Assembly (NCBI GenBank): GCA_030268105.1
Contig: BSDZ01000008.1
Span: 5,456,001-5,520,000 of the forward strand
Origin: Volvox africanus
Taxonomy: Eukaryota; Chlorophyta; Chlorophyceae; Chlamydomonadales; Volvocaceae
Length of the DNA stretch: 64,000 nt
Reading direction: 5' to 3'
The notes below the pieces were generated by a model. It ran no database searches. It was not told the DNA's origin and saw only the letters and a list, made by a program, of their open reading frames with translations. The translations under genes were made by a program, and so were the position numbers. This document shows, in pieces, positions 52,102 through 64,000 of this stretch (position 1 is its first letter; every line of letters starts with the position of its first letter).

Positions 52102-54312
52102 TATCGATGGAGGAAGAGCCGGGCGGTTGAGGAGGCGCGATATGGGTGTGTCTTATCTTTCCCGCATACCTAATGGAGTATAAAGTCTTGAGCTCCCCCT
52201 ATCCATGATTTTGTTTTAGGCGATGTCTGCCCCCTCACGAGCCGCATACCAAAGGGGCGCTTTACTGGCGCTTAGTATCCAGACTTGAGGAAGAAAGGGA
52301 AGAACAGTTATGTATCTATGTAACCATGGCACCGTACTGGACGAGTGGCGTACTCCCACGGCATCACAAAAGCTGGCCATTTTCACAGTGTGACAGTTGA
52401 AGCGAAAGCTACGACCGAAGAGCTGGATCTCTCCCTCTCGCTTTCCCGCGGTCTTGGCGCCGCTCGTAGACCGCGGATAAAAGTCCCAGCCATGGCCATA
52501 GTTTACCCAGGTATGTCGCTAATGTTCCGTTAGCTGAGCCTACTGCGCCGCAAGGCGCTGCACGTGCCTGTGTATGCGATGCATGCACGCCCTAAGAGTT
52601 CCAGTCATCACGCACCATTGACGTGTATTGAGCTCAAAAACCTCGCGAACACGAGCGAGGTTCTCCTGTGATGCATACAAGATATAGTGTCTTTTCATTC
52701 GCCGTTCTATTATTGTGGGATATCTCCAGGCACTAAAACGGCGCAGCTCATCGAAGCTCCAAGTTCGCTGCACCCGAGTAGGTAGCCTCAGTTATTGATT
52801 TGTGCGTCCAGGAATGAAAACCCTTGTATGCGGCAGAGGGCAGGGGCATGTGAGTGACAAGACAAGCCTGCCAGCAACCAGGAGCGGCAGCAGCCAGCAG
52901 CCAGCAGCCAGCCAGTTGCTTGCCAGTTGTTGTGGAGATGGTTGGTGATCCAGCATGCATGTACATCATAATCATGCATCATACATTTCCGTCCCATCGG
53001 TCAATATCCCAAGTCCATGCGCACACCGACATTCCTCCTGCTTTGGTATTGCCTGAGGTGTGCAAGGGCACATACAGCGCGCCTAGCTGTTGTATCCTGA
53101 GATACAACACTAGCACTCAAACCCCTCTCCGACTGCTCAGCAGCGACCCCTGCCCCCCCCATAACATATAGGAACACGAGTTCAGCGTAATAATGCCAGA
53201 CCAGCCTTGAACTCAAACGGCCAAGCATCTGCCTCCATCAGCTGTGTCATATGGACACGAGCGACATGCAATGAGGGGTCAGCTATGCAAGTACCATCTG
53301 AAGACGGCAGAAATGCAGGGGGGCGGACAGAAAACCCGTCTAAGCATGCACTGCAGCGAGCAAAAGGAATGACGTCAGGGGTGCATAAGGGTGCCATGCG
53401 TCCAATTAATCGCTCAACAACAGCTGTCCCAAAGCTCCTGCAAACTAGACCGGCGCTCCACACCGTGTCATCAGTGGGACCGATGCGCCTTACAGCAAGG
53501 CGAAGTAAGTAGTGATAACCTCGTAAAAGTAATAGGCACAGCAGGCCGGCCGATGCACCACGTATGAATTGCATATCCTCCATGCATTTCCCTTCAGCGC
53601 TCAAGCCACGATTCGTCATCAAACCGTATCTCCGAGCGCCCCGCCCTAGCTTTTCCACTCAACCTCAGTGCGTAAAAGCAACAAACATGCCTTTATTTCC
53701 CCAATCCTGCCTCGAGACCGACAGATATGTATATGTTTCACGATATATGAAGGCACTCATACCAAGGCACTCATATGGCTCCCAGCGAGCAGTGGCCACT
53801 ACATATGACTGACGCCAGCCTTACGTTGGATGGACCGTCTACTGGGGGGGCAGGTACCTGCATACATCAAGTAGCGCGTATTTAGGGTTGGGATGGTGGA
53901 TCCGTGGTGGTGGAAATATCAGGTAGATAGGAAGCGTGGTGGTGGAAAATGTAGGTATGTGAATACATCGATGGCGCTACTGATGAGGATGTGTAGTGCG
54001 TGGCAGAGGGTGGGTGGGTGGTGTAGGGTGGCAGAGTAGCGGATTAGGGGGTGATGGATTGTGCGGCGGAGGGCGGGAATCCCTTATTTTGGGGAGGGAG
54101 TGATGAAGACGGTCGGGACGGGCGAGGGAGGAGTGGGAACCGTAGCTTGATCTGATCTTCATTGCTGGACTTTAGAGGTTGAACTTGGCACGCAGAACTT
54201 CAAATTCCGATCGCCTGTTAGGGCGATATTGTGTTCAATATAAAAAAGAGTATTGCGGAGATGGGGTGGAGCGAGGGGGCATAGGGCTGAGCATGGGATC
54301 CGGCCTTCGTCT
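52102..54312. other. Intergenic region between convergent TOPORS and EF-hand genes
   Basis: Contains a ccagcagccagc run (52890-52920). A minus frame at 53182-53658 (158 codons) has no recognised motif and probably overlaps the EF-hand gene's 3' UTR. Confidence 0.45.
53490..53494 (-). terminator. Possible TGTAA poly(A) signal for the EF-hand gene
   Basis: First minus-strand TGTAA noticed after the stop at 54313, about 820 bases downstream. Confidence 0.3.
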
Positions 54313-57099
54313 TCACCACCATTCCTCCCTGCCGGAAGAGGAAAAATGACGAGGCATTAGGGACGGCGCAGAACTTTTAAATACCGAGGCAAAGCATAGA
54401 GTATAAATGGGTCCCTCACGGGGCATCGGGCGCGAAGATGTGTACATACAGGTGTTGGGAGATGGCCGGCCCGAGATTGATTTGAGCACCTGACGGACCA
54501 GCACCAGACGATGCCCACACTCTGGTGCCTTTAGTAGATAGGGAACATGCCTTCAAATAAGTAGATACTTCTCCATTCATGCAAATCATGCGCATATGCA
54601 TGGCGAATGCTGCATGGTATGATTGGCAGCTGGACCCTGCGCACACCGGAACGAACGCCCTGATGCCCGAAGTCGGCCGGAAAGGAAACAAATTCGCTCG
54701 AATACCTCCCAGTGGCTGAAACCACCATCCAGCTCATGGGGCTGGTCAGCAATATCTCTGGCGCACCCGCACTCGCATTCTCTCACGGTTGAACTCACCG
54801 TTCCGGCGGGTCGACGGTGCAGCTGAAGGCGATGTAGTTAACAAACTCGGGCTTGTCCTCGTGGCGGAACTTGGCCACCAGCAAGGCCACCTCCGGGTCC
54901 GATATCACCCAGTCCAGCTTGGTGGTCAGGACCTGCATGCAAAGCGCCGGGGAACAATGCAGTCTATGTGTCAGAAAGATGGTTTGGCTATGAGTTTTAT
55001 ATTACAGATCAACTGGCGTTTCTGCTGGCGCAATAATTCAATAAAAATAGACAGCCAAACCCTTATGGGCTGCTAGATAGCTTCATTCCGAGCTTCAAAT
55101 CCCCGACCATGACGCCACACATGAAAACGCCCCTACATCCGTACGCAGGTAAATACGTGTGCACAGATGGAGAACCGCTGTCAAGAAATGAAGCAGACGA
55201 CCCGCCACCACCCTAAACGGCCTCAGCCTCGTTTCCTTACCTATGTGGGTTTTCCCCTACACCTTTCCGCCCCAACAGGCGATGGACGGTGCCAGAGTCC
55301 ACGAAGTTATGCTCCCTACGATATCCTGGCATTACCGAAAGCCACAGCTTCTGATCGCCGAGGACAGCATGCAGCGGTAACGCCATAACCGTAAGGCATG
55401 GCCGGCCCTACCTCCCCACATGCCATCTGCACACACCATCGTGGTTCCCAACGCATCCCGTTCTCCTGCCCGCGGACCTTCCCTGCATACCTGGCGGAAC
55501 TGAGGCACCGTCACGTGGCCAAAGAGCTTGGCCGAGTGGTCGTCCTGGGCAGCGTCGTCAAAGAAAGCCTGAGCGGGAAAACAGGGTTAAGCAGGAAAGG
55601 GCGGTGAAGAAGGGTTTGGCAACCATGTTGCAGCAGTGGAGGAGCCAAAAAAGGAGACATCTGTTTCCTGCACTGTCAGTTGGCAGATAGGGCCCGCAAG
55701 GTCTGGTGACTTAAGGGCTGGCCGGTGTGCTGGAGATGTGCCTCAGCTGCTCTCATCGGCTGCTCTCAAAACGCCTGGTATGTTTGTTGGAAGCATCTGA
55801 TAATCACAAACGGAATACCCGCAATACGACATTCACCGTAAGCAGAGAAGCTCGGCTGTGTTCATCCGTCGTATGTGACCCTCAACCGAAGCTTTCACTC
55901 CAATGGACGCCCGGACCCACATGGCCCTACTCCTACAGCAATCGGACCCGACCTATCGGACTTCACCTTCGCCATCGGCCACAGTGAACAAGGCCGAACA
56001 AATGAGATTATCCAATCCGTGACATCGTTGTTTGAGCTGCTGGTGTAGACTCTACCAACGTACGGCAGAAACCAAGGCCCAAGGCCCCACCTACCTGCTC
56101 AACTATCCCTTCGAATCCCGGCAAAGACACAAATGGGTTCACAATGGCACATGTATAGACGCGTGCTTCCTTGACAGCCAAGCATCAGCATCCATCCCTT
56201 AGGTAAGACGCTAAAACCGTGACTGCTACGTTGATTGTCCGAGCTGCGGCCCTTCCCCATGTGCACCCACCTTGACCGGCTGGCCACGCTTGAGGGTGGT
56301 CTCGCTGAGGCGCTCGAGGAGCGCAATGACCGTGGTCTCATCCTGCGGATCTGGCAGGATTCGGGATGACTTAAGGTAGCGAGTCTTGTCCAGAAGCGCC
56401 GAAGGCTCCGAGGGGACGTCCACGAGGGGGTCCTTCTCCAAGTGCTGCGGGAAAGGGGGACAAGGAGATATGGGGTTAGGGAGGTGGAAGTGAGCTCCGC
56501 AGCAAGCCGGCAGTAGTCGGATGACCCGCCGAGCGCAGCAGTGACGGTACAGAGGCCCCGCAGGGGTCATCTCAAAGGGACGTGATTTGGGTCGGGTCAA
56601 AGAGTTGGGCAACCAGGGACAGATCTCACCGGTATTGTGAACACGAGCTCGACCTCATGAAGGAAAGATCGTGTATCAACCATCACTAGGGTTGCATCGC
56701 GTTGCACTTTATAGGTTTCACAGATAAGTTCCAGCTCCTTGGCGCTGAGGTACCGGTCGATGCCAGCCATACTGCGGATTGGGTACAGAGATAAACCGTG
56801 TTCCCCTCCTTAACATGATTAGGTAAGATCGGAACCATGTATGCCGGGTAAAATCGCAAGGATTCTTCCCTTGAGTCCGAGAATGTGTGAGCGAGGCCTC
56901 AGCTGGAGCACGACCTCTTTCCAATCTCTTGAAGAAGGTATAATACTTACCTCAATGCGCTCAGGAAATGGTTCGGAAAGACGTAGCCGGAATTCAGCTT
57001 GTCGAAGTCCATCAGAAACTCTTTTACACGAATGCGGTTCTTGTAAACATGTTGCTTAAGACGACGCATAGCACTCTCTAGAGAGACATCCAGTGTCAT
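54313..57099 (-). CDS. Small protein with degenerate EF-hands, probably ciliary, 230 aa
   Basis: Six minus-strand exons: 57099-56951, 56771-56630, 56444-56271, 55568-55491, 54932-54799, 54328-54313 (TGA). Phases match; 693 nt. Residues near 30 read RIRVKEFLMDFDKLNSGYVF, an EF-hand-like DFDKLxSG loop with non-standard positions 3 and 12. A second half-site, LFGHVTVPQFRQVL, then DPEVALLVAKFRHED and VNYIAFSCTVDPPE repeat the helix-loop-helix pattern. This arrangement is common in proteins of cilia and flagella. Calcium binding is doubtful because key ligands are missing. The ATG at 57099 follows a possible 5' UTR acceptor (57113-57114), so an upstream coding exon is possible. The 16-nt last exon (REEWW) is the least certain part. 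Confidence 0.75.
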
Positions 57100-59824
57100 T
57101 TTTATAGAATCTGAAATGCTATGCAAGCGGTTGCAAGTGCTGGCGTCCGGAGCCGCTTGCAAAAGACTTTCAGGATGTAAGTAAATAAATGTATAGATTG
57201 CAATCTTATCTTATTTATTATCGATATATGATATGCCATAGTAAAGTATGCGCTTCCTGGTAAGAACTTAGAAACGTGTACGGACAAACGGCTACGCCAT
57301 GGAAACCGCATGGTACTTTCACGCCATCTGCATATATGACGGCATTTACCAGTAACTTTACACCTACCTTCATGCGTGGGAACTTGCTTGAAATGTTTCG
57401 CAACCCCTTGGCATTCGTGCCAACGTGCACGCAAACTTCGGCAAGTGGAGAACTTTTGTTGGTAACAGATATATTTTCGTATTCGTTTTGATATGGTGAC
57501 GAAAATGTTGTATTTGTCTCTTGCAAGTAGGGCGTTACAGACACTCCACTTTTAAATTCCTTCCCACCTCTTCATTCTCACCCCTTCCAATAAGTTTACC
57601 GTAACTATCTCAAGCTTTTGGTAGGCCTGCACCCAAGTGCATGCCCGGCTTCCACAGGGATGTACGGAATGTGTCTGACGCCTGATTGCCGTCGAGGACA
57701 ACAGCTCTTAAAATGCAGCAGCTGACGCTAGCTTGAGTGAAGTTTAGAGGATGCTATCAGGAGCACATCAAGCGAGCAACGTCGCCCCGCAACAACCCTT
57801 ACTTAACTTTTGACCGTGCAACCGCGTGACCTAGTGCCTAGCACGCATGTGTCTATTGCTTTGCATGTTACATTTCCCTTCATTTCGCTTTATCCGGTCG
57901 GCCCCCCCCCTCTCCTGTCGCCTGCCGTTCAGTGGAGAGGAATCGATGGGGCGGAAGCCGGATGACGGGCTCTTAACTTTGCTAAAAGTGCTGAAGCCCA
58001 TACCGTTTCCACCTCTCTTTCTCACTTTTATGTCTGCATACATGCTCATGTCCGGCTTTTAAAGACTGGCAGATACTTAGATATTGTATTTTTTATACCT
58101 AAAGCGGAAACCCACCTCTATCTGTGGCGGTGTCTAAAGCATGAACCCAACCTCGTGGTGGTGATACGTCGCAATTGGTCGTGCGACATGTTCAATGTCG
58201 TACATTTATCGCAGTAGCAACGCACGAACAGAATCAGACCAAGCTTGTATGAATCCCATGATGAAATAGGGACAATGAATGCTTGTACAAGTTCGGTATA
58301 TCATCGGCTTCAATGAAACCATAAGCACCTCACTAATAATCGTTACTCCACCGCGACCCCTACCTTTGTATTCAGGGGAAGGCGGGAAAAGTCGCTCATT
58401 ACATGTAAGGCATCACCAAGCAAATTAATGTATTCGGGATCGGTCCCACAAAATAAATGGTGACTCGTGCGCAAACATGCTTTCCTTATACATACTGTAA
58501 CGTTCCTTATGTTCACTCCTCGCAAGTCCTATTCCTCCTTAAATCCATTCCTTACACGACGAATCCCATACACTGGTTTCGGAACACGGTAGGTCCTACT
58601 TGTTGTATCTCTGTATCTGCATCTCCCCAGGATACTACATTACTCTGAAATTACTTACCGGCCGACCTGCTGGCTTGGGTCCGGCCCCGCGGGTGCGTGC
58701 CATTGTGATTCTCCCATGCCATCCATATCGCTCCCTCTATCTGATCTTGACCTTCAACAGCTTCCCTAGCTAGCTCAAATACGGGTTTAATACTTTTTAT
58801 AAGCTGGCTGATGGACCGCCTGAAACACTGGTATGCTGCCGGACACTCCGCTCCATTAGCACAAGGAATTCATCTGATGTCCGACGACGCCTCGTCCCCT
58901 CTATCTAATGTTGTATCATGCTCTAAACAAAGACCTCGAGTTAACGACAGGATCAGAATCAGGACCGCGAGTTAACGGATCGGGATCAGGAATGTTATCA
59001 AGAACATCAAGAACATGTATGTTAACACGTCTCTAATGTCTCTAATGTTTTTGGCGTGTAGGTCACATCCATCCTTTTGAACAGGTTATGTCGCACCATG
59101 ACTCCAGGCTTATCCAGATCCTGTCCAAGCATATTCTAAGGATTCCCGTGGGTTAACTTAGGGTCCAATAGTGTCCATGCCGTTAACCAGCATCTATCAC
59201 CGGAATTCCAACAACTTCATATCATCTAACGACGGTACATGTCTCAAGACTCCAGTTTGCCCAAAAACAAAGACTCGCCAACCAGGAGCTTTGTTCAGGT
59301 TGCCAATGCGAATAGGAGGACCGGCAGGGAAAGGGGGCAGAATGTTCATATATGGTGCACCGACACCACCACCCGCAATGCATCGTTACAGGAAGGGGGG
59401 AGGAGCAGGAGGATCCTTCTATTTGCTCGATCGCCCACGCATTCATGCCGGGTCCCCTCTCCCAGCTGTACGTGTCAAGCTTCCGAAAGGCTAGGCCTGA
59501 TAAAACAAACGGCATGGTTGGGCCATCGTACTGTTGAGAGCGTCCACTTACGATAGATGGGCGCATCCATTATATGTACAGTTGGAAGTGCCCGGGGTTA
59601 GGAAAATTGTACGATTGGAGTTTCCATTTGTGATTTCGTTGTACAGTCAGAAAACTTCAGAAAGGACAGATGCATGAAAAATCCTGAATGCAATGGTTGT
59701 CCAGTATAGGCTTGGTAAGCACATGCTGACAGGACCAACAACAGTGCCCGAGACGTGTCCTCCTCGTCTTTCATCTCCGTCTCGTCCGTCTCTACGTGTT
59801 GCTATTGCTCCTCTCCATAATATG

Positions 59825-59917
59825 CATAATAATAATAATGATAATAATGATAATAATGATAATAATAATAATAATTATTATTATTATTATTATGGGTTTT
59901 AGGGTTTTAGGGTTTTA
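59825..59917 (+). repeat. AAT/ATT palindromic microsatellite followed by TTTTAGGG telomere-like repeat
   Basis: 59825-59893 is made of AAT/GAT units turning into TTA units; 59859-59890 is a perfect 32-nt palindrome. It is directly followed by GGG, two TTTTAGGG units and TTTTA (59894-59917), the telomere unit of Chlamydomonas. Confidence 0.85.
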
Positions 59918-61586
59918 CACAAGCTTCCTATTTATTACTTTTGGACTATTGTCACCCGCTTGCCCACAGAAGCTGCTTAGGTAAGAAGACCGGCCGATAT
60001 TAAACCGCAGGTAGGTGCACAGACAATGGGGAGCTCATTAACAGACATATTTAATGTGTGCCCTTGCTGGCTCGAGCGAGGGGAGGAGCGCACGGCAGGA
60101 CAAACAGACTAAGCCGGGTGTTCCCCCCTGTGCTGTGGTTCGGCCCGGTCAAAGTCCCCAGTGCTTGTTCTTTCAGGGCAAGTCGCCCACAGTGTAACAC
60201 CTATATAAGCTTCTAACACGACAGACACAATTATCATCATCGTTCAATGATGTCTTGATCTACTTCATCAATCACAGTTATCGATCGCAGTTATATCTTC
60301 TTTCCGCATGCACGCAAACCGATCAGCTAATCCTGCGCAATGACGTGGCGCAAAAGTGAAGAACCTGACCTGTTATATCCGTCCTTACTGAATGGGCTCG
60401 GAATTCGCACGACTGTGACCGGACATTCTACTAAAACCTCATAACAGAATCCCGCCTCTACCTCGACACCATCATAAGTTGTCACAATATGCCTACAATG
60501 CGAATGTGCCAATTAAAGCTCTTTTACCCTCCAACGGGGCTGTCCCATCCCAAAGCCCAAAGCCAGGATAATATATAAGTCTAAACGAGCGCGATTGTTG
60601 CTCCGCTGTGATAAGCCACTATGCAAGACGCGCAACTCCTTAAGGGACGCGTCACGTACCTAAGGTCTTCGTCCTCTGCATCCTCTGCACGCTCTTGACC
60701 GACCTGGAATGTTTGGCCTATATATGCCACCCCTTCTCCCTCCTGCATTCTTTCCAGCACCCCTCGTGCTCTCGCCAGGCTTATGCAAAGACCTCACGCA
60801 AAACAGCAAACCAATTCAAACAGACCCAAGCCGTGTCTCATTCCACGCACAAGCGCTATACTCTCGAGATTTTGATCAGATAAAGCGCACTCGAGGAGGA
60901 CCCTAACAGCAAACGAAGGGTAGGACTCCCTGTAGGCAAAGCCCCAACTCTGGGGGTCCAACGTTTATCCTTACCATGAGACCTCCTTCAGGACCACTTT
61001 GACTCCGGGTTGAATGACCCACGTGACGTCCGGCTACAGTGCGGGTCATGCAGGACTGGCTATAACTTGACGAAAGCGCTGTGGGCAAACCTGGGAGAGC
61101 TCAAACCGACTCCATCTTTGCGCCAAGACGGAGCGCCACTGAGCCTAAATGACCAGCACAGCCAGCGACACGAAGTCGATGTCTTTGTGATCACATTCAA
61201 ATCAGCATGTCGCTTCTTCGCGGAAAGCAGCGGGTCATGATGTCAACAGTGACACGCGACACATCAGGCCGGTCCTGCAGGTAAAATGGTGGGCAGTTCC
61301 ACGCAACCGAGGCAGGCCGGAAAGCCTTTTGCCAATGCCCCCACTTATAACAGGTAGAAACAAAACCACACCATTCTACACAATCATGCTTTCATACCGC
61401 CAGCCCATTATCGCTATCCATTTCTCAGCCTGCTAGCACTGCCCAACGGCAAGTAGGGGCACAGGAGGATCCTGACGCCTCCTCGATGTGAATGCGATAC
61501 AAAGGCAGGAAAGGAAAGAGAATATCAAAGGCACGCCCGCCATCCTGCAGCTACTCGCTTGCCTGGTTGATACAGCAGCGCAGCCT

Positions 61587-61618
61587 GTGCTGCTTTCCCC
61601 GAACGGGGAAAGCAGCAC
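61587..61618. repeat. Perfect 14-bp hairpin with 4-nt loop
   Basis: gtgctgctttcccc, gaac, then the exact reverse complement. Stem GC-rich and uninterrupted. It lies beyond the poly(A) signals of the minus-strand gene at 61994, so a role there is not evident. Confidence 0.85.
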
Positions 61619-61797
61619 GGACATCCCAGCAAATAAGGGTGAGAGAACATAATAACAATTTGGTGCCCGTCCAAGGGGGGTTCCATATCTTACATCCGGC
61701 GTAGCCCAGCCAGCTGCGTGCCCTTTGGGCAACCTACGAAATCACAATTGCACACACGCGGGTGCGTTCCAATTCTAAAGCGTATTACGTCCACAGC

Positions 61798-61802
61798 TTA
61801 CA
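61798..61802 (-). terminator. TGTAA poly(A) signal of the small coiled-coil gene
   Basis: Minus-strand TGTAA about 190 bases after the stop at 61994; a second at 61694-61690. Confidence 0.45.
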
Positions 61803-61993
61803 CCGCTGCTCTCTGCATCTCTTCCTCGCAGTTTCCCCCCTATACACCGTCAGCCGGGCACCACACACGGAGGCGCACGTATCGCAGCCGTAGACCAGAA
61901 TGTTAATACGCAATGACGGGACGGCCCTTATCAGCTGCTTCCCGACTGTTCTCCTTTCAACTTGGGCCGGCAGCCTTCTCCATATTCCTTTGC

Positions 61994-62972
61994 TCATTGT
62001 CCCCCTCGTGAAGCCGACTCCCGCATGCCGTGCAGCTCACCCTCAAGCCTGTTGCGCCACTCACGCTCTGCCCGGACCTCCAACTCCAACTCATTGATGC
62101 GGGCCTGGCGGGGTAAAGGCGGCCGAGGAAGTAAGGTCCCCGAAAGTGGGTCGCGAAACATGGATTAGGGACACGCAAGACACGGAGGTCCTTATCGGTT
62201 TTACGCTTACTGGTGGCCCCCGAGGCAGAGATCGTTTTTGACTGCTCCAGAATCCAGTTATATGGTTTCTGGCATCAGTTATTCCATCAGGTGGTCAGCT
62301 TAGTGGACGAAGGGTTAACCGACGCGGTCTAGACGGTACCCTGACGGCAGGGCGGCCCCAGGCTACAGCAAGTCGTCTGTAAATCCCTTCTGCTGTCGAG
62401 GAAAATCTATTGGCGTACCACCATGGAACATTGCTCCCTATATCCGCGTGCAGACTGAACATAACTTAGGCGGTAACTTCGACGTAGGCAGTCCAAGCGA
62501 CGAGATACTCAGGGTATTCCTAATCCAGTCCAGCAGAGTAACAATTATGTGGCCAATTCATACCGGTCTGCCCGATACCGTCAACTTGGCTGACCTCATA
62601 CTTGTGCCGAGCGGCAGGGTCGCGCTTTACTGTCACGCAGCGTCCGGCAGCCTCCACGGATGAAATATTTGTCGGGACCTTTTCCTTGGCAGACTCTATC
62701 CGCTGTGTGGCTTTTATAACCATGTTCTCCAGGACGGCGTCGTTGCCCCATTGCGCCGGAAAAATGCGGGTTGCGGTCTCGTTGTTTTCAGAAACCCGCC
62801 TTTCATCAGCCTCCGTCAACTGCTTGGGGATCTTCCCCTTGGCCTGAGAGCAGGTTAACAAGCACTTATGAATCGGTTGCCGATGGTGTACAAGTTTTAA
62901 AAAAACGCTGCCCACCTGCAACGAGGCGATAAGTTCCTTTTGATAGCTCTCAGCAAGGTGCTTCTTGTACAT
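61994..62972 (-). CDS. Small coiled-coil protein, about 110-126 aa, function unknown
   Basis: Three minus-strand exons: 62972-62916 (MYKKHLAESYQKELIASLQ), 62843 to 62679 or 62631, and 62104-61994 (TGA). Acceptors are good. The exon 2 donor is either a weak GTCCCG (62678) or a better GTAAAG (62630); both leave phase 0, giving 110 or 126 aa. The protein is charged and helical: KQLTEADERRVSENNETATR, VLENMVIKATQRIESAKEK and ARINELELEVRAEREWRNRL have heptad-like spacing and suggest a coiled coil. A GTGAGC inside the last exon could be a donor, in which case the protein continues downstream. I do not recognise the family. Divergent from the gene starting at 63804. Confidence 0.6.
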
Positions 62973-63803
62973 TTTTACAAGTGCACTGCAAACACAATCG
63001 AAGGCACGTCGACTAAAGTGCTGTTAAACGCTACACTGAAGCTAATTTCGTAGACCACTTTATTCCCTCTATGTATGGGTCTCAAATGAAAAGATGTGCG
63101 TGACTCCAAGGCCTCGACCTGGCAAGCCAGACGCGATAACTTGAAAGTATAAGGGCTGCGGCTTCAGCTAGGTACTAAGTTCTGATTTCTAAGATTACAG
63201 ATGGTTTCAATTACCCCGTCATAAGCTTTTGCGACGATTGCGAGGCATGAGCCATGACGATGGAAACCGACTTGTACGGAAGTCGTTGTTATCTTGAGTC
63301 CTATACTGCATGTGTTTTTCGTTGTTTTGTGCAAGAATGCGAAACGATGTTTAATGCTGATGTATTTTAGCGCTAAACGATTGCTGCACCCCGTGACGCT
63401 GCCTCTCCGACGTTTGTAAGACCTCTCCTACAGGAAATATGGATTCCTTAGTGGTTCTTGCTATTGATCATTTTGGCGCTTTGTTGAAGTTGTCCTGCTA
63501 AGCCGGTCTGGACAGCCGTTGCACGTTTGTTTTCTTATCGCGTAGAGTCTTCATTTTATCGGCTCTTCTCAAACAAAAAGTATTTGCATCTTGTATTCTT
63601 AGTCGATAATATTCCCACGCAGCTGACCGGCGCGTCTCAACATCATCAATCGGCCCGTGCCACGAAGCAAATATCCTCCCAGAGATACGCAAAAATCACT
63701 AGCCCGTCCTTCCCCTTATCCTGTCTCCGTAAATCCACTGAGACTCCCGCCTCAGCGACGTGGCAACAACCACCATCCTCTTCCCGTAGCCTATTCCCTT
63801 GCC
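62973..63803. promoter_or_regulatory. Divergent intergenic region (possible shared promoter)
   Basis: 831 bases separate two start codons facing away from each other. No clear TATA box or operator was identified. Confidence 0.35.
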
Positions 63804-64000
63804 ATGGGACCCGCAGCAGAGGAGGCAGAAACTGGCAGCGTCAATACCACGGCCCCCGCGGGTCAGCTTAACGCCGCCGCCGCAGTAGGCGCCACCTTGA
63901 CAAAGGATGTCCACCAAATGGAGTGGAATGGCCAGGTTAGCGAGAACATGTTCCACCTGTGCGTCAACAGCACGGCAGAGCCCCTGGAGCTTTCCTGGGG
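63804..64000 (+). CDS. 5' exon of an unrecognised gene, cut by window end
   Basis: Open from ATG 63804 (context gccATGgga) to the window end, 65 codons and no stop. It begins MGPAAEEAETGSV, Ala/Thr-rich, then becomes more ordered with DVHQMEWNGQVSENMFHLCV followed by NSTAEPLELSWG. No known domain could be identified from this piece, and the rest is outside the window. Confidence 0.55.
   Translation, partial: MGPAAEEAETGSVNTTAPAGQLNAAAAVGATLTKDVHQMEWNGQVSENMFHLCVNSTAEPLELSW

Larger units (their letters stand above)
57100..61993. other. 4.9-kb region without a supported gene
   Basis: No coding block recognised. A minus-strand stretch at 61088-60985 ends in a plausible splice donor (ATG then GTAAGG) but does not join in phase to the EF-hand gene. 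The region holds the trinucleotide palindrome with telomere-like repeat at 59825-59917 and the hairpin at 61587-61618. Two minus-strand TGTAA motifs for the next gene lie at 61690-61694 and 61798-61802. Confidence 0.45.

Noticed and set aside
60903..61088. Candidate upstream exon for the EF-hand gene (ends at a good GTAAGG donor)
   Set aside because: Its only stop-free frame ends in phase 0, while the EF-hand exon at 57099 would need phase 1.

Overview
This window looks like nuclear DNA of a green alga, most likely of the volvocine/Chlamydomonadales group. Three signs point there. Genes are split by many short-to-medium GT-AG introns and have GC-rich exons with low-complexity Ala/Gly/Ser/Pro/Gln insertions. 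The pentamer TGTAA, the usual poly(A) signal in this group, follows several stop codons. A short array of TTTTAGGG, the Chlamydomonas-type telomere unit, lies at 59.9 kb. No bacterial, viral or organellar gene content was seen.

Layout. 434-1404 (+): last three exons of an inositol-monophosphatase family gene (IMPL1-type). 4621-18843 (+): a complete VPS54 gene in 17 exons (about 2,021 aa). Its introns hold two very long G-rich hexanucleotide arrays and an AT-rich island, and its protein carries about 800 extra low-complexity residues at the C-terminus. 22463-23701 (-): an intronless gene for a type II membrane glycosyltransferase-like protein. 25.8-31.3 kb: decayed 3' ends of L1-like non-LTR retrotransposons in both orientations, broken up by a roughly 370 bp compound microsatellite and an 81-nt near-perfect hairpin. 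31.3-36.4 kb: AC-rich on the + strand, with no gene I can support. 36419-41759 (-): a five-exon gene for a 1,341-aa Gln/Ala/Ser-rich protein I do not recognise, with a helical C-terminal third. 46793-52048 (+): a six-exon TOPORS-type RING E3 ligase. 54313-57099 (-): a six-exon gene for a 230-aa protein with degenerate EF-hands, of the kind found in ciliary proteomes. 61994-62972 (-): a small coiled-coil protein gene. 63804-64000 (+): the first exon of another gene, divergent from the previous one and cut by the window end.

The genes are independent eukaryotic loci and do not form an operon or cluster. They cover plastid/inositol or histidine metabolism (IMPL1), endosome-to-Golgi tethering (VPS54), Golgi glycosylation (inferred), ubiquitin/SUMO ligation (TOPORS) and probably cilia (EF-hand protein). 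Exon models were built by joining conserved coding blocks at GT-AG sites with matching phase. VPS54, TOPORS, the 1,341-aa gene and the EF-hand gene each close to a whole number of codons.

The most interesting signals are: an intron-resident repeat family sitting just upstream of 3' splice sites in three introns of two genes; the large VPS54 tail; the unrecognised 1,341-aa protein; the 81-nt hairpin; and the LINE fragments that share a common 3' tail.
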